Notes: generated by a model from the sequence alone, not told the origin. A stretch of DNA of 43,888 nt from Flavobacteriales bacterium (GCA_947464415.1 CANHWU010000005.1:1-43888); one strand, 5' to 3'. Counted from the stretch's first letter, positions 1 to 9,176 are shown. Made by a program: numbers and translations.

Positions 1-1797
1 AATGGCATGGGGCAACAGGATTCAATATCAATGCTGCTAGAAAATCAGAATCTAGAAATTGTTTTTGACGACCCTGTATGGGTGAAAAAGGTTTGTTTGA
101 ATGATAGAGACTTGTCTGCTTTGTTAAAAATAGAGGGTATTTCCCAAAAGGAAATTACGATCATCAATGATTATAAGAAGGTGAATGGAGATTTCGCTCA
201 TCCACTGGAATTGTATCAAATTCAAGGACTTCCCATAGAGATAATTCATAAGATGCTCCCTTTTGTAGAGGTGGAAGATGGTCATTCTGTTCACGGCAGA
301 AGGCAATTTTCTCATTCATTAATGGTAAGATTTCGGCAATCGAATGGGTCAAACAACGTTCCGCTAAATCACAATATGGGGAATCAATTATTAAGATACT
401 CTGGAGGTAGGGGAAATTTTAAATGGGGTGGAATGATTACTAAAGACTCAGGTGAAAGTTGGGGCGAGCATTATTTGTTCAAAAGTGGATATGTCAAGTG
501 GACTTCCGCTAATAATCGTGCGTCTGTAATACTGGGGGATTATACTTTTCAATGGGGACAAGGACTATTGGGCAGTAGCAGCTTTTTGACCGTTCCCTCT
601 TGGCGAATTCAGACATTTATCCAGCCTCCCCCTGATATCAGGCCCTTCACTTCCAGTATGGAGGTTTTGTCGAAAAGAGGGGTCATCAGTAAATTCTCCT
701 TTAAAAAAGGGTTGTTGATTATAGGAATCAATGAAAAAAAGTTGCATGGCGCGTGGGTTTCGGAAAGTTCATTCATTCCTTCCACGAATAGCGTTTTCAG
801 CGATTCTACTTCGATCTCAAAATTTGAAGCGGCGAGGAGAAATGGCTTCTTTTTATTTCAACAATGGCGTTTTAAATCAAATCAATTGGGAATAGGTTGT
901 ATCAATGACACGATCAGGAGAATCAATGATCGCGGTTTATGGGGTAATTCGAAGTGGACGATTTCATGGAATAGACAAAGGGGTAATCATCATCTTTTTT
1001 CTGAATTCGCTTTTTTCGAAATGAAATTTAAGTGTGTAATGGGAGGGCTTTTCTCTCTGCACCCATCCGTCCGATTAGGTCTCTTTTTTGCTAAGTCTCA
1101 ATTTAATCAAATGCCTTCGGGGTTTTCACATTCGTTTCGGCAGCAATTGGAATGGCAGGTCAATACGGTATTAACTATTTATGGGGGTGTTTCTTTACAA
1201 AAAAAATGGTCTCAAGAAATTCCTGTGGATTTTATCAAACGGAATTTTTTTCTGGAGTGGGAGTGGAAACCGAAGCGACATCATCAATTCTATTATCGAT
1301 TGGTCAGGGAGCATCAGTGGGTTTTACGGCCATTAGGAAACACCTACGATGCAGCTTGCATATCGGACCTGACCCACCGTTTTGATGTTGTCATTTCAAT
1401 CGGAAGTGAGCTGAAATTTCATACAAGATTTGAATTTTCTTTGAAAGAGAGGCTCAAAGAGCGAGCGCAGTATTATTTTTTTGAATGGGATTATCATCCT
1501 TTTGACATCCCTTTCTCCTGTGTATTTCGTTACACAAGTTTTGACGCAGACGATTGGGAGATGAGACGATTTACCATGGAAAGAGGGGTTTCGGGTTCTT
1601 ATAATATGCTTGCTTTATACGGTACGGGGGAGCGATTGTGCTTTTTGGTAAAATGGAATCCAGGAAGGTTCAATATCCAATGCAAAGTACATGGTCAAGG
1701 TCAATTACAGCGAACACGCTCTAATCGATGGGCGTTTGGTAACTTTGGCGCTCGGAGTGTTGGAGTAGAGTTGTTATTGGCCTTTGATGTAGGTTGA
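1..1797 (+). CDS. Helix-hairpin-helix domain envelope protein, 5' end missing
   Basis: The frame is open from the first base of the window (codons for Asn-Gly precede the first Met at base 7), and no signal peptide is visible, so the true start probably lies upstream. Roughly residues 35-90 look like two helix-hairpin-helix elements (LLKIEGISQKE, then ELYQIQGLPIE), as in ComEA-like proteins. The remaining ~500 residues are rich in aromatic and alternating polar/hydrophobic stretches (for example GDYTFQWGQGLLG), suggesting an outer-membrane beta-barrel-like part. Large proteins with this layout are common in Bacteroidota and their role is unknown to me. It ends 84 bases before aspS. DNA uptake is only a guess from the HhH domain. 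Confidence 0.7.
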   Translation, partial: NGMGQQDSISMLLENQNLEIVFDDPVWVKKVCLNDRDLSALLKIEGISQKEITIINDYKKVNGDFAHPLELYQIQGLPIEIIHKMLPFVEVEDGHSVHGRRQFSHSLMVRFRQSNGSNNVPLNHNMGNQLLRYSGGRGNFKWGGMITKDSGESWGEHYLFKSGYVKWTSANNRASVILGDYTFQWGQGLLGSSSFLTVPSWRIQTFIQPPPDIRPFTSSMEVLSKRGVISKFSFKKGLLIIGINEKKLHGAWVSESSFIPSTNSVFSDSTSISKFEAARRNGFFLFQQWRFKSNQLGIGCINDTIRRINDRGLWGNSKWTISWNRQRGNHHLFSEFAFFEMKFKCVMGGLFSLHPSVRLGLFFAKSQFNQMPSGFSHSFRQQLEWQVNTVLTIYGGVSLQKKWSQEIPVDFIKRNFFLEWEWKPKRHHQFYYRLVREHQWVLRPLGNTYDAACISDLTHRFDVVISIGSELKFHTRFEFSLKERLKERAQYYFFEWDYHPFDIPFSCVFRYTSFDADDWEMRRFTMERGVSGSYNMLALYGTGERLCFLVKWNPGRFNIQCKVHGQGQLQRTRSNRWAFGNFGARSVGVELLLAFDVG

Positions 1798-1855
1798 TAT
1801 CTTCTATTGTATTTTGCATTACTTGGTTTGTCCTTATGATAATCGATCAATTGAT

Positions 1856-1863
1856 TATCTTTG
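1856..1863 (+). promoter_or_regulatory. Possible -7 box (TATCTTTG) of the aspS operon
   Basis: TATCTTTG matches the Bacteroidota sigma-A -7 consensus TAnnTTTG and ends 18 bases before the aspS ATG. A TTTG lies upstream at 1827-1830, but the 25-base spacing is longer than the usual 19-21, so the -33 element is doubtful. Confidence 0.35.
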
Positions 1864-1881
1864 TTCCTCAAATTTTTTATC

Positions 1882-3633
1882 ATGTATCGTACTCATACTT
1901 GCGGCGAACTAAGAGCTGCACACATTGGAAAAGAAGTAACGCTCAGTGGTTGGGTGCAACGCAGCAGGGATTTAGGAGGAATGACCTTTGTGGACTTACG
2001 AGATCGATATGGCATCACACAACTGGCCTTCAATATGGAGACCCACGAGGCATTGTGCTCTGAAGCAAGAAAGTGGGGCAGAGAATTTGTGATACAAGCT
2101 ACCGGTAAAGTGATTGAACGTCATAGTAAAAACCATCAAATTCCAACCGGAGAAATTGAAATTTTAGTGGAAAATTGCGCAGTTTTGAATCCTTCTAAAA
2201 CACCTCCGTTTACTATAGAAGAAGAGAGTGATGGAGGAGATGACCTGCGCATGCAATGGCGATTTTTAGATTTGAGAAGAAATCCCTTGAAAAATAATTT
2301 GATGTTGCGTCACCGCATGGGAATCGTAGCACGAAACTTCTTGGATCAACAAGGTTTTTTAGAAATTGAGACGCCTTACCTCATTAAATCTACACCCGAA
2401 GGAGCCAGAGATTTTGTGGTGCCAAGCAGAATGAATCCGGGTCAATTTTATGCCCTGCCGCAATCTCCGCAAACATTCAAGCAATTGCTAATGGTCAGTG
2501 GATATGATCGCTATTATCAGATTGTGCGCTGTTTCAGAGATGAGGATTTGCGCGCAGATCGTCAGCCAGAATTTACCCAAATCGATTGTGAGATGGCTTT
2601 TGTGGAGCAAGAGGATATTCTTAACACTTTTGAATCTATGGTGCGCACGCTTTTTAAGGAGGTGAAAGGAATCGATTTAGCCGCTGTTCCGAGAATGACC
2701 TATGCTGATGCCATGCGTTATTATGGATCTGATAAGCCTGATATTCGCTTTGATATGAAGTTTCAGGATTTTTCAGATAAAATGAAGAACAAGGGCTTTG
2801 TCATATTTGACAACGCGGAGGTTGTATTGGGAATTGTAGCGAAGGGAGCTGGAAATTATACACGCAAGCAATTGGATGAACTCACGGAGTGGGTGAAAAG
2901 ACCACAAATAGGAGCCAAAGGATTGGTGTATTGTCTTTGTCAAGAAGGTGGAACATTCAAATCATCGGTAGACAAGTTTTATTCGCAAGAGCAGTGGAAA
3001 GAGATCGCGGCGCAAGGGGATGCGCAGCAGGGTGATTTAATTTTGATTTTGTCGGGCGAACTACACGCCACTCGTAAGCAATTAGGGGAGTTGCGTTTGC
3101 ATTTGGGCAATCAATTGGGACTGCGTAATCCGGAAGAGTTCAAGTCACTTTGGGTGATGGATTTTCCTTTGGTGGAATGGAATGAGGAGGCGCAGCGATG
3201 GTTCGCGATGCATCACCCTTTTACCTCTCCTAAACCCGAGCATATTGCCTTATTGGATACGGAGCCAGGCGCAGTAAATGCCAATGCTTATGATTTTGTT
3301 ATCAATGGTGTGGAAGTGGGCGGTGGTTCTATCCGAATCCATGATCGTCAAGTACAAAGCAGAATGTTTGAGCTGCTGGGCTTTACCCCAGAAGAGGCTC
3401 AAGAACAATTCGGCTTTTTGTTGAATGCTTTTGAATATGGAGCTCCCCCTCATGGTGGTATTGCTTTTGGATTTGATCGTCTTTGCTCTCTTTTTGGTGG
3501 TGCAGATAATATTCGTGATTTCATTGCATTTCCGAAGAATAATAGTGGTAGGGATGTGATGATAGATGCGCCATCCGTGATTGAAAAGAAACAACTTGAC
3601 GAGCTTTTCATTGATGTGAAAACAGTGGATTGA
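1882..3633 (+). CDS. aspS: Aspartate--tRNA ligase
   Basis: A class II aminoacyl-tRNA synthetase that charges tRNA with aspartate in the cytoplasm. The 583 residues fit the bacterial-type enzyme: N-terminal OB-fold anticodon domain ([17 protein letters not shown]), then the catalytic core with motif 2 ([16 protein letters not shown], from residue 218), an inserted GAD domain around residues 280-400, and motif 3 ([10 protein letters not shown]) near the C-terminus. The ATG chosen starts the family-typical [10 protein letters not shown]; an in-frame TTG seven codons upstream adds nothing recognisable. The stop codon shares one base with the start of the acyltransferase, so the two are probably translationally coupled. 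Sequence alone does not show whether the enzyme is discriminating or also charges tRNA-Asn. Confidence 0.97.
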   Translation: MYRTHTCGELRAAHIGKEVTLSGWVQRSRDLGGMTFVDLRDRYGITQLAFNMETHEALCSEARKWGREFVIQATGKVIERHSKNHQIPTGEIEILVENCAVLNPSKTPPFTIEEESDGGDDLRMQWRFLDLRRNPLKNNLMLRHRMGIVARNFLDQQGFLEIETPYLIKSTPEGARDFVVPSRMNPGQFYALPQSPQTFKQLLMVSGYDRYYQIVRCFRDEDLRADRQPEFTQIDCEMAFVEQEDILNTFESMVRTLFKEVKGIDLAAVPRMTYADAMRYYGSDKPDIRFDMKFQDFSDKMKNKGFVIFDNAEVVLGIVAKGAGNYTRKQLDELTEWVKRPQIGAKGLVYCLCQEGGTFKSSVDKFYSQEQWKEIAAQGDAQQGDLILILSGELHATRKQLGELRLHLGNQLGLRNPEEFKSLWVMDFPLVEWNEEAQRWFAMHHPFTSPKPEHIALLDTEPGAVNANAYDFVINGVEVGGGSIRIHDRQVQSRMFELLGFTPEEAQEQFGFLLNAFEYGAPPHGGIAFGFDRLCSLFGGADNIRDFIAFPKNNSGRDVMIDAPSVIEKKQLDELFIDVKTVD

Positions 3634-4379
3634 TGAAAGTAATAGCCGCTCCAATTTATTTCCTTTACAAACTTTGGATCGGCCTTGTTTTCTGGTTGTC
3701 TTTGATGATGTTGTATCCTTTTTTTTGGCTTTTATTACAACGAAGAACCACTTTTCCTCTCGCTTTTCAATTAAAACGATGGTGGGCGAGAATTTTAACC
3801 ACCTTGATGTTTTGTCCCGTTGTAAAAGAGTACAAAGGAAATATACCTAACGGGCCTTTTGTCATTGCCAGCAACCATCAGAGTTATTTGGATACGGTTT
3901 TTATGTATCTCGTATTCTCCGATTATTTTGTTTTCATAGGAAAGGCGGAGTTGATGAAATGGCCATTGTTTTCTATTTTTTTCAAAAAGGGTCAAGACAT
4001 TCCTATCCACAGAGGAAGTGCGGTACAAGCGAAGAATTCCATGTTAAGGGCTTTACGAGTCATTAAGCGGGGAGAGAGCATCGCTATCTTCCCAGAAGGG
4101 ACCGTTCCGGAAGAAGCCCCTAAAATGCGACCTTTCAAGAATGGAGCATTCAAGTTAGCGATCGATGCACAAGTTCCCATCATTCCCGTCACTTGGCATA
4201 GGAATCACAAAGTAATGCTGGATCCTGCTAAGTTTTGGCAATTTTCTTTACCGCAAGTGGTCAAGGTGGTGGTACATCCCGCTGTGAATACAACAGGATT
4301 GGGCGTGCAAGATATTGTATCTTTGCGGAACCATGTGTTTAATATTATCCAAGCACCTTTAAGTCATGAAGATAGATAA
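3633..4379 (+). CDS. plsC: 1-acyl-sn-glycerol-3-phosphate acyltransferase family protein
   Basis: Likely transfers an acyl chain to lysophosphatidic acid in the inner membrane, the second acylation of phospholipid synthesis. The 248-residue protein has hydrophobic N-terminal helices (about residues 5-37), the catalytic HX4D motif (H82-QSYL-D87) and the substrate-binding FPEGT motif (residues 153-157), in the usual order and spacing of the PlsC/LPLAT family. Start: the ATG overlaps the aspS stop by one base. Its 3' end overlaps gatC by 14 bases, so the three genes are probably one transcript. Substrate choice within the family (lysophosphatidate versus another lipid) cannot be read from the motifs. 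Confidence 0.88.
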   Translation: MKVIAAPIYFLYKLWIGLVFWLSLMMLYPFFWLLLQRRTTFPLAFQLKRWWARILTTLMFCPVVKEYKGNIPNGPFVIASNHQSYLDTVFMYLVFSDYFVFIGKAELMKWPLFSIFFKKGQDIPIHRGSAVQAKNSMLRALRVIKRGESIAIFPEGTVPEEAPKMRPFKNGAFKLAIDAQVPIIPVTWHRNHKVMLDPAKFWQFSLPQVVKVVVHPAVNTTGLGVQDIVSLRNHVFNIIQAPLSHEDR

Positions 4380-4659
4380 GAATACTGTCCATCGGTTAGC
4401 GGAACTAGCGAAATTGGAATTCGATGAGGCGGCTACCATCGAGATGGAAATGGATTTAAACAATATGCTCAACTTTGTGGAACAGTTGGAATCTGTCAAT
4501 ATTGAAAATGTGGAGCCTTTGATTTTCGTCAATGAGTCCAATGTCAATCAATTGCGGGATGATGTTGCGATAACCTCTTCCACGCAAGCCGATGCACTGA
4601 AGAATGCGCCTCAAAAAGACATGTATTACTTCCGAGTTCCAAAAGTAATTTCCCAATAG
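4366..4659 (+). CDS. gatC: Asp-tRNA(Asn)/Glu-tRNA(Gln) amidotransferase subunit C
   Basis: The small stabilising subunit of the GatCAB amidotransferase, which converts mischarged Glu-tRNA(Gln) or Asp-tRNA(Asn) to the amidated form. At 97 residues it is the normal family length. It shows the typical start (VHRLAELAKLEFDE), an amphipathic helical N-terminal half, a middle NFVEQLESVNIENVEPL segment, and the C-terminal FRVPKVI that wraps GatA in known structures. It overlaps plsC by 14 bases. gatA and gatB are not in the window. Confidence 0.9.
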   Translation: MKIDKNTVHRLAELAKLEFDEAATIEMEMDLNNMLNFVEQLESVNIENVEPLIFVNESNVNQLRDDVAITSSTQADALKNAPQKDMYYFRVPKVISQ

Positions 4660-4721
4660 TTATGTGACGACAGGTATATTGTTGAGTGGAAGAAATACCG
4701 AAATTTGTAAAAAGTAAAAAT

Positions 4722-5135
4722 ATGTATCCTCTAGAATTAGTAGCACCAATGCGTGCTGAATTAGACCAAGTAGGTTTTGAACAAACCACTACTGCCGACG
4801 CAGTGGATGCTGCTGTGAGTGCTTCGGGCACTGTGTTGATGGTATTGAATTCCGTGTGTGGATGCGCCGCGGGAAGCATGAGACCCGGCGTAAAAAAGTC
4901 ATTGCAGCTTTCAGAGAAGGTTCCTGCGAAATTGGTTTCTTCTTTTGCAGGAGTAGATCAAGAGGCAGTAGCACGAGCGCGTCAGTACATGTTGCCTTAT
5001 CCACCCTCTTCACCTTGCGTGGCTTTGTTCAAGGATGGTAAGTTGATGCACATGGTAGAAAGACACCATATTGAAGGTCGCACGGCGGACATGATCGCAG
5101 AACATTTAAAGATGGTGTATCAAGAATTTTGTTGA
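4722..5135 (+). CDS. BrxA/BrxB-family bacilliredoxin
   Basis: A cytoplasmic thioredoxin-fold protein of the YphP/YqiW (BrxA/BrxB) family, which in Bacillus removes bacillithiol from protein cysteines. The 137-residue product begins MYPLELVAPMRAEL as the family does and carries the diagnostic CGC motif at residues 46-48, followed by RPGV and a C-terminal half with PPSSPCVALF and the MVERHHIEG segment. The ATG is preferred over an in-frame GTG 12 codons upstream because homologues start at MYP. It is the last gene before a terminator. Family membership is clear; whether this organism makes bacillithiol is not shown here. Confidence 0.9.
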   Translation: MYPLELVAPMRAELDQVGFEQTTTADAVDAAVSASGTVLMVLNSVCGCAAGSMRPGVKKSLQLSEKVPAKLVSSFAGVDQEAVARARQYMLPYPPSSPCVALFKDGKLMHMVERHHIEGRTADMIAEHLKMVYQEFC

Positions 5136-5170
5136 AAGATTCATAGAGGCGTCTTCTACAACATCAATGA

Positions 5171-5194
5171 AAATCGGCATTTGCCGATTTTTTT
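5171..5194 (+). terminator. Rho-independent terminator after the bacilliredoxin gene
   Basis: Perfect 8-bp stem (AAATCGGC / GCCGATTT) with an ATTT loop, running straight into a T tract, 35 bases after the stop codon. Confidence 0.85.
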
Positions 5195-5326
5195 ATTATT
5201 TATCAACAATTAGAGCGTATATTCGCGCCGAATTTGTACGGCTACGATTTCTTTTTTTCGTTTTTCCGAGTGGAACATTGGAGTGAATCAGAGAGGTTGT
5301 TATAACTCGGACAGTAAACGAACATA

Positions 5327-6718
5327 ATGAAAAATTTTGAAGAACTAGGATTAGTGCCTCCTATCTTAAAGGCACTATTGGACGCAGGGTATGAAAATCC
5401 AACCCCTGTGCAGGAAGGAACCATTGAATGGGCCATTGAAGGACATGATGTTTTGGGATGTGCTCAGACAGGAACAGGAAAAACAGCGGCTTTTACGCTG
5501 CCTATTTTAAATCGAATTGCGGATCAAAAAGAAAAGGGAATCAAGGCCCTTATTTTGGCTCCTACACGTGAGTTGGCGATGCAGATTGCCAATTCATTGC
5601 GGGATTATTCGAAGTATATGCGCGTCCATCACGCTGTCGTCTATGGTGGTGTTTCTGCTTATGAGCAGATCAGAACTTTGAGAAGAGGGGTGGATGTATT
5701 GGTTGCAACACCAGGGAGGTTGTTAGACCTATATGATCAAGGGCATATCAATTTGAGTAAAGTTCAATTCTTGGTACTAGACGAGGCAGACAGAATGTTG
5801 GACATGGGATTTATCCATGATATCAAACATGTGGTTTCTTTGACTCCAGAAAATCGCCAAACTTTGTTTTTCTCAGCTACCATGCCCGCGGATGTGCGCA
5901 AACTGGCCATGGGAATCTTAAGAGATCCGAAGCAACTGGATATCGCACCTACGCAAGCTACAGCAGAACGCATTGAGCAAGAGATGATCATGGTGCGTCG
6001 CGATCGCAAACGCTCTATGTTGGCGCATTGGTTGACAGAGCACGAGGAAGGACAAATTTTATTGTTCACCAAAACCAAGCGCGGAGCAGATAGAGTGGAA
6101 GAGGATTTGAGAGAAGCTGGTTTTCATGCGGTGGCCATTCATGGGGATAAAAGTCAGGGGGCTAGAACCAGGGCGTTGAATGACTTTAAACGCAATAAAT
6201 CAAGAATTTTGGTGGCAACCGATGTCGCTTCAAGGGGTATAGATGTGGATCAATTGCCCTATGTAATCAATTTTGATATGCCCGAAAATGCCGAGACCTA
6301 TGTTCATAGAATCGGCAGAACGGGCCGTGCGGGGGCAACAGGTAAGGCGATTTCATTCTGCTGTGAGGACGATAGAGACATATTGAGAGAAATTGAGAAG
6401 CATCTTAAGATGACTTTGAACAAGAATACAGATCATCCATTTGTCTTGACACCTGAGCAGTTGAGCATGATGGAGGAGCAACCAGGAAGAGGCGGGAGCT
6501 CTCAGAACAAGGGGCGTTCAGGAGGGAGAGGAAAGTTTGGAAAAGGAGGTTTTAAAAGTGGAGGGTTTAAAAGTGGTGGAAATTCTTCGCCAAGAAATGG
6601 CGATAAAAAGAAAAGTTCAAGTACTTTTAGCCAATCAGGCGAAAGAAATAAATCTGGTGGGAATTCAAGAGGTCCTGCTAAGTTTTTCAAAGGGTCTGCA
6701 AAAAGTAAAAATGCATAA
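5327..6718 (+). CDS. DEAD-box ATP-dependent RNA helicase (RhlE-like)
   Basis: Unwinds RNA duplexes using ATP; relatives act in ribosome assembly, RNA decay and cold adaptation. All core motifs are present: Q motif (NPTPVQ), motif I AQTGTGKT (46-53), PTREL, DEAD (152-155), SAT (183-185), ATDVASRGID, and HRIGRTGR (motif VI). Residues about 385-463 form a low-complexity basic tail rich in Gly, Ser, Lys and Arg with repeats such as GGFKSGGFKSGG, a typical RNA-binding extension. The ATG directly precedes the KNFEELGL family start. It has an unusually long 5' gap of about 190 bases containing the previous terminator and possibly a leader. It is followed after 11 bases by the desaturase gene. Confidence 0.93.
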   Translation: MKNFEELGLVPPILKALLDAGYENPTPVQEGTIEWAIEGHDVLGCAQTGTGKTAAFTLPILNRIADQKEKGIKALILAPTRELAMQIANSLRDYSKYMRVHHAVVYGGVSAYEQIRTLRRGVDVLVATPGRLLDLYDQGHINLSKVQFLVLDEADRMLDMGFIHDIKHVVSLTPENRQTLFFSATMPADVRKLAMGILRDPKQLDIAPTQATAERIEQEMIMVRRDRKRSMLAHWLTEHEEGQILLFTKTKRGADRVEEDLREAGFHAVAIHGDKSQGARTRALNDFKRNKSRILVATDVASRGIDVDQLPYVINFDMPENAETYVHRIGRTGRAGATGKAISFCCEDDRDILREIEKHLKMTLNKNTDHPFVLTPEQLSMMEEQPGRGGSSQNKGRSGGRGKFGKGGFKSGGFKSGGNSSPRNGDKKKSSSTFSQSGERNKSGGNSRGPAKFFKGSAKSKNA

Positions 6719-6729
6719 AAAAGAAAGAC

Positions 6730-7791
6730 ATGAGTCAATTCAGTTACAACAAAACACAGCATCCTTTTTTTGACACGCTTCAACAAAGAGTGTATTCTTA
6801 TTTTGAGGAAAAGCAGTTGGATATGACAGGAGGGGGAAAGTTGATGTTTAAAGCGGCGTTATATATTGCCGCCGCCGTTGTAAACTATTGTCTCTTGTTG
6901 TTTGTGGTTCCTGTGGGTTGGTGGAGTGTTTTGTTGTGCATGGCGATGGGATTCTTGCTAGCGGCAATTGGATTCAACATCATGCACGATGGTGCTCATG
7001 GTTCTTTCTCCAAATACAATTGGTTGAACAATTTGATGGGAATGAGTTTGAATGTAATGGGCGGCGATGTCAATTTGTGGAAGATTAAACACAATTTAAT
7101 CCATCACAGTTTTACCAATGTCAACGGAATGGATGATGATATCAATATAGAGCCCTATGTGCGCACCAACAAGTTTCAAAAGAAATATGCCGCTCATCGA
7201 TTTCAACATTGGTATGTCACCTTTTTATATGCCTTGACCTATTTGAATTGGATCGGTTATGCGGATTTTGAAAAGTATTTTACCAACAAAGTGGGGGATG
7301 TTAAGTTTAGAAAACTGAACTGGCAGTCTCATATTTCTTTTTGGGTTGGAAAATTGGGTTTTTTGACCATCGCTTTTGTCATTCCATTGTTCATGTTTGG
7401 TTTTCTAAAAACATTAGTGGGCTTTATCATTATCACCTTTACTTGTGGAATTTTATTGGCACTGGTTTTTCAGGTGGCACATGTGGTGGAAGAAACGAGC
7501 TTCCTCTCAGGAGAGGACAAAAAGACAGAAGATGAGTGGGCGGTTACTCAATTGAAAGGAACGGCTAATTTCTCTACTCACAATCCAATCATGTTGTTTT
7601 TGACTGGAGGATTGAATCACCAAATTGAGCATCATTTGTTTCCAAGAATCTCGCATGTACATTATCCTGAAATCAGCAAAATCGTAAAAAGTACAGCTAA
7701 AGAGTTTGGTATTCAATACCACGAATACAGAACGTTTTTCCGCGCTGTTGCGTCGCATTATGCCCATTTAAAAACAATGGGAGTGGCATAA
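6730..7791 (+). CDS. Membrane fatty acid desaturase (acyl-CoA/linoleoyl-CoA desaturase-like)
   Basis: A di-iron membrane enzyme that probably introduces a double bond into fatty acyl chains, adjusting membrane fluidity. Of 353 residues, two hydrophobic blocks (about 40-85 and 205-250) flank the three histidine boxes: H86-DGA-H90, H121-NLI-HH126 and QIEHH (298-302). The QIEHH form is that of front-end/acyl-lipid desaturases, but there is no fused cytochrome b5 domain, so electrons must come from a separate ferredoxin or cytochrome. It lies 11 bases after the RNA helicase, so the two may be co-transcribed; both functions would suit a cold response, which is inference. Regiospecificity cannot be told. 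Confidence 0.9.
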   Translation: MSQFSYNKTQHPFFDTLQQRVYSYFEEKQLDMTGGGKLMFKAALYIAAAVVNYCLLLFVVPVGWWSVLLCMAMGFLLAAIGFNIMHDGAHGSFSKYNWLNNLMGMSLNVMGGDVNLWKIKHNLIHHSFTNVNGMDDDINIEPYVRTNKFQKKYAAHRFQHWYVTFLYALTYLNWIGYADFEKYFTNKVGDVKFRKLNWQSHISFWVGKLGFLTIAFVIPLFMFGFLKTLVGFIIITFTCGILLALVFQVAHVVEETSFLSGEDKKTEDEWAVTQLKGTANFSTHNPIMLFLTGGLNHQIEHHLFPRISHVHYPEISKIVKSTAKEFGIQYHEYRTFFRAVASHYAHLKTMGVA

Positions 7792-7818
7792 AATCGTAAA
7801 TTTCAAAAACTCTATATA

Positions 7819-9156
7819 ATGAAGAAGTTATTATTAATGTTCGCACTTTGTAGCGTTTACTTGCTATCCGTTTCTCAAAAAACGCATCAAGTGTTTGGTA
7901 AAAAATGGGCAACCGCTCCATCGCAGATGGGAGTCAACAAGAATACGATGAGCAATATCATGCAGCGCTTGGACAGTGTGCACAATACCATGGGTTCCGA
8001 GGTGATTTATTCAGAAGGATTTTGGTATGATGTCAATCAGGTTTCTTTGGGTTATTACAGCATGGAATGGAACGCGGGTACTAATACAATGGATACGATC
8101 TCCAAAGAAATGTTCTCGTACAATGCCAACAACCAGATTCAGCAAATTTTGGTTTGGAATTTTGATGGAGCAGCGCTCTCATTATTTTCAAGAACCCAAA
8201 TGTCATATGATGCTAATGGTAATGTGACACAGGAGACGGAGGATTTATGGGACATGAATATAAATAATTGGTCTCCGAATCAGCAAGTGCAACGCACTTT
8301 CAATGGTCAAGATCAAGCCATAACTGAAATTACGCAGTATTGGGATTTTGGTAATAATCAATGGGTCGATGGGACTAGGATAACCAATAGCTACAGCACT
8401 TCGGGTATTGTGAACTCGTTGTCTGAATACTATGATGCCACGGCAAATACTTGGATTCCTTCTTCTCAAACGCAATACACGTACAGTCCAGAAGGTTGGT
8501 TGGTGATGGATGTCAGTCAATACTTTGATGATGTGATGGGCATTTGGGTACCCAATGCAATGGTGGAATATACTTACACTAGCAGTGGTCAGCAAGAATC
8601 AGCTTTGTCATCATATTATGATACGGGTTTTGAAGTATTTACACCCATCTCATTGGTCAATTTTATTTATGATGGGGCGGGCAATAACATTCAACAGGTT
8701 GTAACGGATCCTAATGATCCTTTCAATCCTCAGTATCGTCAAAATTTCGTTTACGATAACACCTATGCTTATGGTGATTTGATTTTACCCTATTATTTGA
8801 TTCAAGACATCCCAGAGTATTTTACGCACAAGTTATTGAACCTGAGTATTGAGACATGGGATGGAGTGCAATGGGTTTTGGAGAATAATGCAGATTTGTT
8901 TTATTCTCAACAAACGGTGGTAGGGATTTCTGAAAACCCTGATCGTCATGAGGTGATGTTGTTTCCCAATCCTGCCGTTTCTCATTTGACCATAAAAACC
9001 AATGGTGTCAATCAATCCGCTTTATTATTGGATGCCCAAGGGCGTTGTATTCAAAGACAAAATATCACCGGTACAGAACAAGTAGATATTTCTCTCTTGT
9101 CAAATGGTGTTTATCATTGGATCATCAATGGTAAATCCTACACTTTTGTCAAGTAA
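7819..9156 (+). CDS. T9SS-exported repeat protein with C-terminal sorting domain
   Basis: An exported protein of unknown function, 445 residues. A signal peptide covers about residues 1-19 (MKKLLLMFALCSVYLLSVSQ). Residues ~75-290 contain about seven aromatic-rich repeats of 30-31 residues (see the separate repeat entry). The last ~75 residues look like a type A T9SS sorting domain: FPNPAVSHLTI, a middle VDISLLSNGVYHW, and a basic end SYTFVK. Passage across the outer membrane and cleavage or anchoring at the surface are therefore expected, and the repeats would be displayed or released. It starts 27 bases after the desaturase and is followed by a strong bidirectional terminator. No enzymatic domain is recognisable. 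Confidence 0.85.
   Translation: MKKLLLMFALCSVYLLSVSQKTHQVFGKKWATAPSQMGVNKNTMSNIMQRLDSVHNTMGSEVIYSEGFWYDVNQVSLGYYSMEWNAGTNTMDTISKEMFSYNANNQIQQILVWNFDGAALSLFSRTQMSYDANGNVTQETEDLWDMNINNWSPNQQVQRTFNGQDQAITEITQYWDFGNNQWVDGTRITNSYSTSGIVNSLSEYYDATANTWIPSSQTQYTYSPEGWLVMDVSQYFDDVMGIWVPNAMVEYTYTSSGQQESALSSYYDTGFEVFTPISLVNFIYDGAGNNIQQVVTDPNDPFNPQYRQNFVYDNTYAYGDLILPYYLIQDIPEYFTHKLLNLSIETWDGVQWVLENNADLFYSQQTVVGISENPDRHEVMLFPNPAVSHLTIKTNGVNQSALLLDAQGRCIQRQNITGTEQVDISLLSNGVYHWIINGKSYTFVK
8044..8689 (+). repeat. About seven degenerate 30-31-residue protein repeats
   Basis: Within the T9SS protein a pattern like YD-x-x-G ... WD-x-x-x-N-x-W-x-P ... Y recurs. The second Trp falls at residues 151, 182, 212 and 243 (Phe at 273-274), and the (Y/F)(D/S)xxG element at about 100, 130, 161, 192, 222, 253 and 284. 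The period is therefore about 93 bases at DNA level, with strong divergence between copies. It is faintly reminiscent of YD/RHS-type repeats but I do not assign it to a family. Confidence 0.7.
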
Positions 9157-9176
9157 GGAGAAAAATAGAGATCAAT

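Noticed and set aside
3250-3654. A 134-codon minus-strand frame across the end of aspS
   Set aside because: Fully covered by the conserved C-terminal catalytic region of AspRS and the start of plsC; no domain seen.
6541-6586. Short direct repeats (TTTAAAAGTGG) in the helicase gene
   Set aside because: They encode the repeated GGFKSGG tail and are explained by protein low complexity, not by a mobile element or CRISPR.
6537-6773. Small plus-strand frame overlapping the helicase tail and the desaturase start
   Set aside because: Created by the low-complexity Gly/Lys-rich tail in a shifted frame; the two real genes account for the DNA.
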